Assembly (NCBI GenBank): GCA_028571685.1
Contig: CM053143.1
Coordinates: forward strand, 501,001 to 565,000
DNA from: Heterohyrax brucei
Taxonomy: Eukaryota; Chordata; Mammalia; Hyracoidea; Procaviidae
Direction: 5' to 3'
Length of the DNA: 64,000 nucleotides
Positions 56,525 to 64,000 of the stretch are shown here, in pieces (the stretch's first letter is position 1; every line of letters starts with the position of its first letter). The notes under the pieces were generated by a model. That model did not search any database. It saw only the letters and a program-made list of their open reading frames with translations, and was not told where the DNA came from. Made by a program: the position numbers and the translations under genes.

Positions 56525-58066
56525 TTGTGTTGTTGTTGTTATGTGTGGTCGAGTCAGTTCCAACTCATAGTGATCCTATGCACAGCAGAATGAAATACTG
56601 CCCGGTCTTGCACCATGTCAACAATTGCTTTTAAACTTAAATCCATTGTTGCAGTAACTGTGTCAATCCATCTCATTGAGGGTCTTCCTCTTTTTTGCTG
56701 ACCTTCCAGTCTACCAAGTATGATGTCCTTCTCCAGGGGCTGATGCATCCTGGCAACATGTCCAAAGTGAGACACAGTTTTGCCATCTTTCCTTCCAAGG
56801 AGTGCTCTGGTTTTACTTCTTCCAAAACAGAGCTGCTTGTTCTTATGGCAGTCCATGGTACATTCAACATTCTTCTCAAACACCACAATTTAAAGGCATC
56901 AATTCTTCTTCTGTCTTCTTTGTTCACTGTCCAGCTTTCACATGCATATGATGAGATTGAGAATACCATGGCTTGGGTCAGGCACACCCTAGTCTTCAAG
57001 ATGACGTCTTTACTTTTCAATACCTTGAAGAGATCCTCTGCAACATATTTTTCCAATGCAATGAGTCTTTTTATTTCTTGACTGCTGCTTCCATGGGCAT
57101 TGATTATGGACCCCAGCAGAAGGAGATCTTGGACAATCTCAGCCCTTTCTCTATTTATGACAATGTTGCTTACTGGTTCAGTTGTGAGGATTTTGGTTTT
57201 CTTGATGTTGAGGTACAATCTATACTGAAGGCTGTGGTCCTTGGTATTCATCAGTGTTTCAAATCTTCTTTACTTCCAGCAAGTCAGGTGGTGTTGTCTG
57301 CATAATGCAGGTTGTTAATGAGTCATCCTCCAATCCTGATGGCTCATTGTTCTTCATATAATCCACCTTCTTGGATCATTTTTTCAGCATACAAACTGAA
57401 AAGATATGGTGAAAGTATACAACCCTGGCACTCACTTTTCCTTACTTTAAACCATGCAGTGTTCCTTTGTTCTGTTCACACAACTGCCTCTTGATTTATA
57501 CAGATTCCTTAAGAGAAGAATTAAGTGTTCTGGAATTCCCATTTTATGTAATATTAGTCGTAATTTGTTATGGTCCACACAGTCAAGTGCCTTTGGATAG
57601 TCAATGAAACACAGGTAAATATCTTTCTGGTAATCTCTGCTTTCAGGCAATATGCATCTGACATCAGCAATGATATCCCTCGTTCCACATACTCTTCTGA
57701 GTCCAGTTTGCATTTCTGGCCATTCTTTGTCAATATACTGTTGCAGTCACTTTTAAATGATCTTAAGCAAAATTTTACTTCTGTGTGATATTAGTCATAT
57801 TGTTTGGTTATCTCCACATTTGGTTGTATCATCTTTCCTTGGAATGGCCGTAAATAAAGATCTCTTCCAGTCAGCTGGCCAAGTAGCTGTCCTCCAAATT
57901 TCTTGGTATAGACGAGTGAGCACTTCCAGCACTGCATCTGTTTGTTGAAATTTCTCAGTTGATATTCCATCAATTCCTGGAGACTTATTTTTTGCCAATG
58001 ACTTTAAAGCAGCTTCAACTTTTTCCTTCAGTACCATCAGTTCCTGATCTACCCTAGCTGCTTTTA
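56525..58066 (-). mobile_element. RTE (BovB-related) LINE inside L1 ORF1
   Basis: The 3' end comes first: a TTG repeat, then GTGGTCGAGTCAGTTCCAAC and TCATAGTGATCCTATGCAC, the tail that AfroSINEs share. Coding remains run to 58,066, where L1 resumes with TTTTGGCAAGTTTGATTATA. The endonuclease half is missing, so it is 5'-truncated at about 1.54 kb. Confidence 0.92.
56554..58066 (-). pseudogene. RTE reverse transcriptase, inactivated
   Basis: Order on the minus strand: 58,066-57,795 LKSLAKNKSPGIDGISTE and EIWRTATWPADWKRSLFTAI; 57,713-57,447 GTRDIIADVRCILPESRDYQ and YLCFIDYPKALDCVDHNKL (motif A Asp kept); then near 57,310 motif C reads YADN followed by TT and a stop, so the second catalytic Asp is gone. 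At 57,251-56,673 the thumb and C-terminal part are long and open: LNIKKTKILTTEPVSNIVIN, CESWTVNKEDRRRIDAFKL, RRMLNVPWTAIRTSSSVLEE. At 56,886-56,554 MRWIDTVTATMDLSLK and the VFHSAVHRI end follow. Confidence 0.92.
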
Positions 58067-58636
58067 AAAACATTGTTTTATCTTTGGTTTTGGCAAGTTT
58101 GATTATAATATGTCTTGGTCTTTCTTTTGGGATCTGCCTTGTGGAGTTTGGTAAGTATCTTGCATAGATATCTTCTCATATTTCAGAAAATCTGTCTGCC
58201 AGCAAATCTCCAGCAATTCTCTCTATATTCACTGTTATCCCTCCATGTTCTGATATTCCAGTCATACATAAATTATTCCCTTTTGATAGTGTCCTTGTAA
58301 CTCTTAGCATTTCTTCATTTTTCAAAATTCTTTTATCTGGTTTTTTTCCTCAGATATGTTGGTGTCAGTTGCTCTATGTTCAATCTCACTGATTCTACAT
58401 TCCATTACATCAATTCTGCTCCTTTGACTTTCAGTTGAGTTGCCTAATTCTGTAATTTTATTATTAATCTGCTGAATTTCAGATAATTGTTGCTCAAGAA
58501 TTTCTTACAGCCTGTTCAGTTTTTAATTATGCTCTGCTGCATTTTGCTGGATCTCTTGATTACCTCCAGTGATTACAGAAAGTTTTCTGTGGGAAATTTT
58601 TTGTTCTTTGTTTTTTGAGCTTTTTGAAAGTGTCAT

Positions 58637-59640
58637 AGTCTGTCTAAGTGGGTTAATATTGAGTATTGTCTTCAAGCCATCAGAGTCTTGTGTTTATTTT
58701 TGTGTGCTTACTTTGTTCTAATTTAGATTTTGCTTTGTTTTGATATGTCCAAATAAGGGGTTGTGTGAGCTAGTTGGACTATTGCCACTTCAGAGGTTCT
58801 AGCACCCTGTCATTGGGTAGTGGTTATTGCTCTTTCTAGGCATGAGGCCCAGGCATCTGTTGACTTGTATGTATTCAGCTCAAGTACCTGGGTGGTTGGT
58901 GGACAAATGTGTGGTTCAGGCACTTCCTAAGCCCCAAATGGGCAAGGGTGGTTGAGTAGGCCAGGCGGTCAGCTGCCAACACCCGGAAAGCTGGGTGCTG
59001 ACAGTTGGGGCCTTCTTGTGTCTGTGCTTAGGCAAGGCACCTGTTTATGCCCTGAATTCCCAGCTTAGGGAAGCAAGCAGATTTTGTTTGTTAAAAGTTT
59101 TCCTCTCCACATATGGGAGTATATCACAGAGTATGTGTAAAGAGTTCTATTTCTGGCCCCGGTAGAACATCAGAATTTGGACCCTGGTGCAATATAGAGC
59201 AGGAAGGGAGAAGTGTTGGGGAAAGAGAGAGAATTTTAGCTTGAAGAAAAGTTTTAGATTTACACACAGCAGGCTAGACTAAGCTACTTAGCTCTTCAGA
59301 ATCCATTGCTCCTTTTTGTGGATTCTGGAGGTACGAATGAGTAGCCCACTTAGTTTCAACAACTGAAGATGCTCTCTGAACACTTTCACTTTGTTTGTCA
59401 TGTTATCAGCTGCAGATTTTTCTGTGAGGTGCAGATTCCTCCTAGTCAGGTGTGGCTAGTCCTGAGTACTTTGGGACCTACTCTCCCTTCCCTGCTGCTA
59501 AATCTGATTTTTCACTTTTCTCTTTACTGTTCAGGGCTCCTAGAATGTCATATAGCATATATTCATTTATTTTTCTTGATCTTTTTTGTTAGAGGGATCC
59601 CTGGAAGCATCTGATTACTCCACCATCCTAGCCCCACCTC
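58637..59640 (-). promoter_or_regulatory. L1 5' UTR, second type, copy J
   Basis: Related to copies B and D: CCCTGAATTCCCAGCTTAGG near 59,050 and the CACCATCCTAGCC terminus. Promoter role is inferred from position. Confidence 0.6.
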
Positions 59641-59658
59641 TAGGACATCAGTCTTTAT

Positions 59659-59685
59659 GCCAAGCCAGCCAAGTGCCATCGAGTC
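59659..59685 (-). repeat. 27-bp retroposed tail
   Basis: GCCAAGCCAGCCAAGTGCC then ATCGAGTC, the antisense form of the same tail, placed 19 bp from the L1 5' end. No clear target duplication. Confidence 0.7.
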
Positions 59686-59713
59686 ATTCATTGATGACTT
59701 CTAATTTTCTTAG

Positions 59714-60211
59714 TGTTTTAGTCAGCTAGGGCTGCTTTAACAGAAATACCACAAGTGGATGACTTCAAAAAGATAAGTTTTATTTTGTCACAGTCCAGTA
59801 GGTTAAAAGTGCACATTGGGGGTGTCAGCCCTAGGGGAAGGCTTTCTCTGCTGGCTCTAAAGGAAGGTATTTGTCATTAATCTTCCCCTGGACTGGAAAC
59901 TTCTGAGGCATAGGAACCCTGGTCCTTTCCAAAGAACATGCTCAGCTACTGGCACTGCTTTCTTGGTAGTATGAGGTCTTCAAATCCCTCTGTTAGTTTT
60001 TTCCTTCGTAGCTCAAGAGATTGCCTCAAGGCACAAAACCATCTCACACTTTGAGTCCTACCCCACCCATACAACTACTGCCTATCTACCCTCATTAACA
60101 TTGTAGAAGTAGGATTTATGACATAAAAGAACATTGTACTATACTGGGAATCATGGCAAAGCCAAAAAGTCACACACATTTTGGGGGGAAAGCAATTGAA
60201 TCCATGATATC
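59714..60211 (-). mobile_element. Solo LTR, MaLR-like
   Basis: Begins TGTTTTAGTCAGCTAGGGC and ends CAATTGAATCCATGATA. AACAGAAATACCACAAGTGG and TAGCTCAAGAGATTGCCTC match the other antisense copies. A target duplication is not clear. Confidence 0.85.
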
Positions 60212-61114
60212 TGGATTCTTACTTTGTATATTTTACCTTTTGATTATGAATGGATGTTTGTATCTGTTTTTTCTTATTTTAAGTTGTGTCACATCATAAA
60301 GGGAATGTCCTGAAAGCTTTCATAAATCCACATCATTAAAGTTAACTTTGTTTTGAGGAAGCAGCTATTCCTCAGTTGTAGTTTGAGTAACTTTCAATCT
60401 GAGGGGCTTATCTCCCTCTGGTGTATCGATGTTCTTCTCCTGTTCATAAGGTTTCTATTGGCCAGTTTTTTTAAGAAGTAGATTGCAAGATTTTTCCTCC
60501 CAATCTGTTGTTGTCTGGATATGAGACCAGCAAGGAATAGAAAAGGCCTTTGGCAACAGGCTGTATCAGTACAAAGTTTCCAAGCAACCACAAGCAGCAT
60601 CTTATTCCTTGAGTAACCACAAAATATGAACCCCTCAACCTGCTCCCTCCTTATCTTCCTGCTTGTAATTGTTTTTCAGATGACTGGCTAGTTCCAGAGC
60701 CCTTGGCGTGTACAACAAAAGATCTAAGTGACCAATAAATGAGCCCATCCCCTAATGTGTCCTGCCTAGGAATCAAGAAGCTTGTGTCAAGGAACTGAAA
60801 ATTCTGGACACTGAAAACACCAGATACATCACAAGGCAGTAAACAGACCCAGTGTAGGAGCAAGAAGTCTAACACTCTCTTCTCTGCCAAGTCTCAGCCT
60901 GGTTCCCTTTAAATATTCGTGCTATTTCCCAGAAATGTAATAAATATGTATAGCTTTACTTTTCCTGCATAGTATAAAATTTTTCCCAGTCTTTTGTTCT
61001 GAGAGGCAGTGCTTTTTGAGTTATCTTCCTGTCTTCTTACTTGTTACAAGTAAACTACACATTGTTTTAATTCACTTAACTTTTAGTTATTCTTAGTGAA
61101 AATACAAGCAATTA
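60212..61114 (+). other. Unassigned; possible old ERV LTR at 60,480-61,080
   Basis: No gene. The end part has GGTTCCCTTTAAATATTCG, GAAATGTAATAAATATG, and TGAGAGGCAGTGCTTTTTG, the order seen at the 3' side of some class I retroviral LTRs. No flanking duplication or internal gene was found, so the LTR idea is weak. Confidence 0.35.
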
Positions 61115-61431
61115 ACCTACTGGGTTTAGTAGCAGAAACTCTGCTGAAATCTGTTCACCATGGATGACTCTGTTGGAATTCGAAATAGTGGTAGCATAGT
61201 ATCCAGCATCACAGCAACATACAAGCCACCACAGTATGACAAATTGACAGATCAAGAAACTTAAAAAAAGTCCATGAGAGCCAAAGAATGACCCTGAGTA
61301 TATCACACTTGAAATTACAGCCAATCTCAGGATTGTATTTGATGCATTGAACACTAATGGACAAAGATAGACCAGTTGTGGGATAGCATCAAGTAAATCA
61401 TACATGAAGAAAGCAAAGGTTAATTACAAAG

Positions 61432-61592
61432 GAAAAAACCAGAAAAATCTATCTGTCAAGTTGATTGTGACTCACAGTGACCTTGCAAGATAGAGTTGCC
61501 CTATAGAGTTTCCAAGGCATACCTAGTGGATTTGAACTGCTGGCCTTTTAGTTAGTAGCCATAGTACTTAACCACTATGCTACCAGAATTTT
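61432..61592 (-). repeat. AfroSINE, antisense, inside RTE
   Basis: AACCAGAAAAATCTATCTG then GTCAAGTTGATTGTGACTC (tail), GAGTTTCCAAGGCATACC, GGATTTGAACTGCTGGCC and the head end CTACCAGAATTTTC. It sits in the pre-reverse-transcriptase part of the RTE. Confidence 0.9.
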
Positions 61593-61599
61593 CTGACAA

Positions 61600-63360
61600 A
61601 GTCAGGAAAGAAAGGAAAGACTGCAATGGATGTCAGAAGGAATTCTGAAACTTACTCTTGAATGTACAGTAACTAAGGCAAAGAGAAGAAATGGTGAAGT
61701 ATAAGAGCTGAGCAGATTTCAAAAGGTGATTTGAGAGGACAAAGAAAATTTTATACTGAGATGTGTGAAGACTTGGAGTTAAAAAACCAAGAAAGGAACA
61801 CACGGAGTATTTTTCAAGAAGCAAGAAATGAAAAACTGTAAGTTCCAAGTTGCAGTACTGAAGGGTTCTATGGTACATTGTTGAGTGACACAGGAAGCAT
61901 CAAAAGAAGACAGAAGGAACACAGCATCACTGTACCAAAAAACACTGTTGAGTTCAGTTATTTCAAGGTGTAGCATATGTTCAAGGACTCATTGTACTGA
62001 AGACCGAAGTTTAAGCTGCACTGAAGACACTGGCGAAAAAAAAAAAAAGCCTCCAGTAATTGACAGAATACCAGTTGAGATGATTTAACAGATACTGGAA
62101 GCACTCACTTCTCTATGCCAAGAAGTTTGGAAGACACTTATGTGGCAAAATGACTTGAAGAGATTCATATTTGTGCTTGTACAAGGGAAGGCAATCCAAA
62201 AGAATATGGAAATTATTGGATAATATCATTAATATAATACAAAAGTAAAATTTTGGTGAAGATAATTAAAAAATGGCTGTAGTGGTACACTGACAGGGAA
62301 CTGCCAGGAATTCAAGCTGGATTCAGAAAAGAATGTGCAATGAGGGATATCCCTGTTGACAGCAGATAGATCTTGGATGAAATTAGAGAATACTAGAAAA
62401 GTGTTTGTCTATGTTTTGTTGACTATGAAAAGGTATTTGACTGTGTGGATCATAAGAAACTAGGGATAACCTTGTGGAGAATGGGAATTGCACAAAACAG
62501 AATTGAGCTCGTGAGAAACTTGTAGATAGACCAAGAAACAGCCATTCTAACAGAACAAAGAGATACTCCGTGGTTTAAAATCAGAAAATGTGTGTGTCAG
62601 TGTTGTAGCCTTTCACTGTATTTATTCAGTGTGCATGCTTAATGAATAATCCTAGAAGCTAGACTATATGAAGAATATAGCATCAGGGTTGGAGGCAACT
62701 CATTAACAGCATTGGATAGACAGATGAATGACCTTGCTTGTTGAAAGTGGACTTGAGGCGTTTATTGATGAAAATCAAAGACTAAATTCTTCAGTGTGGA
62801 TTACATCTCAACATAAAACAAAAATCCTCACAACTGGACCAATAAGGAACATCGTGATAAACAGAAAAGACTGAAGTTGTTATGGATTTCATTTCAGTGG
62901 CACCCAGAATTAATGGTTATGGAAGCAGCAATCAAGAAATCAAACAATGGATTGCACTGGACAAATCTGCTGCAGAAGATCCTTTAAGATGTTTAAAAGC
63001 TAAGTGTCACTTTGAGGACCAAGATGAACTTCACTAAAGCTATGGTATTTTCAATTGACTTATATGCATGGGAAAGGTAGACAGTAAGTAATGAAGATTA
63101 CAGCAGAATTGATGCCATTGAATTGTGGTGTCGGCAAAGAATACTGAATACAGCATGGACTATCAGAAGAATGAAAAAGCCTGACTTGGATGGAGCACAG
63201 CCAGAGGGCTCTCTGAAAGCAAAGATAGTGAGATTTTGTCTCAAGTACTTTGGGCACACTATCAGGAGGACATCAAGAGTGGTAAAGTAGACAGTCAGCA
63301 AAAAAGTAGCTGCAACAATAGGCTCAAACAGAGCAAAAATTGTGACAATCATGCAGAACT
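61600..63360 (+). pseudogene. RTE reverse transcriptase, heavily decayed
   Basis: Recognisable pieces, in different frames: KKPPVIDRIPVEMI near 62,050, QEVWKTLMWQNDLKRFIFV-like at 62,120, IQAGFRKEC at 62,315, VCLCFVDYEKVFDCVDH near 62,405 with the motif A Asp, then at 62,700-62,730 the YADD region is destroyed by stops. Later CGVGKEY-like and RRMKKPDLDGAQPEGS pieces precede the 3' end. A run of A at 62,037-62,048 breaks one frame. Confidence 0.8.
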
Positions 63361-63445
63361 GAACAGTGTTTCATTCTATTGGCCACAGCATGGCTACGAA
63401 TCAGGACTGGCTAATCTATAGCTGGCTATAGTGACACCAAATAAA

Positions 63446-63967
63446 AAGTTTTAAAATGATTGAGTACTTCATGTCACTGTCTTATAAAAATTTGTTAATC
63501 ATTGAAGATGTAAAAACAAGAAGAAAATAAAATTTTAAGGGATTTATGATAAACAGTATTGCTGTAATGATTGAATTGACAGAGTGAGACTAAAAATCTT
63601 GCATAGAAGGCATTGTACAAAGTTTTGTAGATGATAGGTAGACAGGGTGAAGGTAGAAATTGAGAGTAAATTATCCTATGTTATGTAAAATAATTGAAAA
63701 AACTGAACCAAAATTTTATATTTTTCAAGGTTATTTATACAAGTGTAGATCAAATAATAATTATGATGAATTTTCAAGGTCAAGTGTAGTCATAAGTGAT
63801 CTTCTTACTAACTTAAGTGGATACAGCTGTATGTTAGTGAAATATCAGTGATACATATTTAAGTGTGTATAATGGATTTTCCCTTCTTTAGTCTTCTGGA
63901 AAAAGTGGACTGAGTTTCTGTTATTCCTACATGGTACTTTAAATGGTAGACTCAAAGGAATGAAAAC
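63446..63967. other. Unassigned AT-rich sequence
   Basis: No gene, SINE or LTR recognised. Small open frames under 70 codons have no known domain. Confidence 0.35.
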
Positions 63968-64000
63968 ATGTTGTTAGTCACCGTAGAGTCAGTTCTAACT
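63968..64000 (-). mobile_element. 3' edge of an RTE or AfroSINE, cut by window end
   Basis: ATGTTGTTAGTCACCGTAG then AGTCAGTTCTAACT is the antisense of the RTE 3' terminus (CTAACAAC end). The GTTGTTAG start favours RTE over AfroSINE. The rest lies outside the window. Confidence 0.6.

Larger units (their letters stand above)
56243..58636 (-). pseudogene. L1 ORF1 split by an RTE, copy J
   Basis: Start at the ATG at 58,636 (MTLSKSSKNK). The N-terminal and middle parts lie at 58,636-58,067. The C-terminal part lies at 56,452-56,243 (ARRQWDGIYKTLKEKKLPAK, YPAKLSHKYDSEI, LQEILNEVLQL). The RTE sits between them. Several stops are present. Confidence 0.8.
54900..59640 (-). mobile_element. L1 LINE copy J, 3' half missing
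   Basis: Begins within ORF2 (the endonuclease side), then has the spacer, ORF1 and a 5' UTR to 59,640 with the antisense terminus CCACCATCCTAGCCCCACC. An RTE is inserted within ORF1 at 56,525-58,066. It is of the same type as copies B and D. Confidence 0.86.
61115..63445 (+). mobile_element. RTE LINE, longest copy, decayed
   Basis: Plus-strand RTE from about 61,115 (GTTCACCATGGATGACTCTG) to the tail region near 63,445. It covers the stretch before the reverse transcriptase, the reverse transcriptase and the C-terminal part. An AfroSINE is inserted at 61,432-61,592. The 5' part is assigned because TGGGATAGCATCAAG and CATACATGAAGAAAGCAAA lie in the order expected just before the part that resumes after the SINE. 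Confidence 0.82.

Noticed and set aside
56695-57305. Overlapping plus-strand frames of 110-128 codons
   Set aside because: Both are shadows of the RTE reading frame on the minus strand, which shows real protein motifs.
60394-60890. Possible host exon from two minus-strand frames
   Set aside because: No splice signals, no known domain and no codon pattern. The area looks more like an old LTR or intergenic DNA.
61145-61265. Short frame starting CACCATGG, possible small gene or processed pseudogene
   Set aside because: It stops after 34 codons, and the following sequence matches the RTE part upstream of the reverse transcriptase. I read it as RTE 5' sequence.

Overview
The window is mammalian nuclear DNA of afrotherian type, most likely from an elephant or another paenungulate. 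The evidence is tRNA-derived SINEs of the AfroSINE kind, an RTE (BovB-related) LINE whose 3' end matches the SINE tail, and abundant L1. These names come from recalled family features, not a database search. I recognise no host exon, tRNA, rRNA or CRISPR. Every protein-like reading frame I can name belongs to a transposable element and is broken by stops, frameshifts or lost catalytic residues.

Layout. 1-14,055: two long L1s on the minus strand. The second carries a full-length mariner, a solo LTR and a 64-bp retroposed tail. 14,056-21,090: an old L1 split by an ORF2-less L1, then LTRs nested three deep, then an L1 3' UTR piece. 21,488-23,375: an MLT1-like LTR broken by an RTE, an AfroSINE and a 39-bp tail. 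23,376-32,138: the oldest and least repeat-choked part, with faint MIR and other ancient repeats, three solo LTRs, four AfroSINEs and one young truncated L1. 32,139-41,031: two abutting minus-strand L1s, the second with the best-preserved ORF2. 41,032-43,698: old sequence, RTE pieces and an LTR fragment. 43,699-59,640: three more L1s on the minus strand, interrupted by an LTR, an AfroSINE, a truncated L1 and an RTE. 59,641-64,000: a retroposed tail, a solo LTR, unassigned sequence with an LTR-like look, a long RTE copy, unassigned sequence, and the 3' edge of another RTE/AfroSINE element.

How the parts relate. L1, RTE, MaLR/ERVL LTRs and mariner each bring their own enzymes (or their remains). 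AfroSINEs have no enzyme and appear to borrow the RTE machinery through a shared 3' tail. The most unusual signal is a set of tiny insertions of about 23-64 bp made only of such a tail. Three have clear target-site duplications, so they behave like minimal retrotransposition events. All L1 copies large enough to orient lie on the minus strand.
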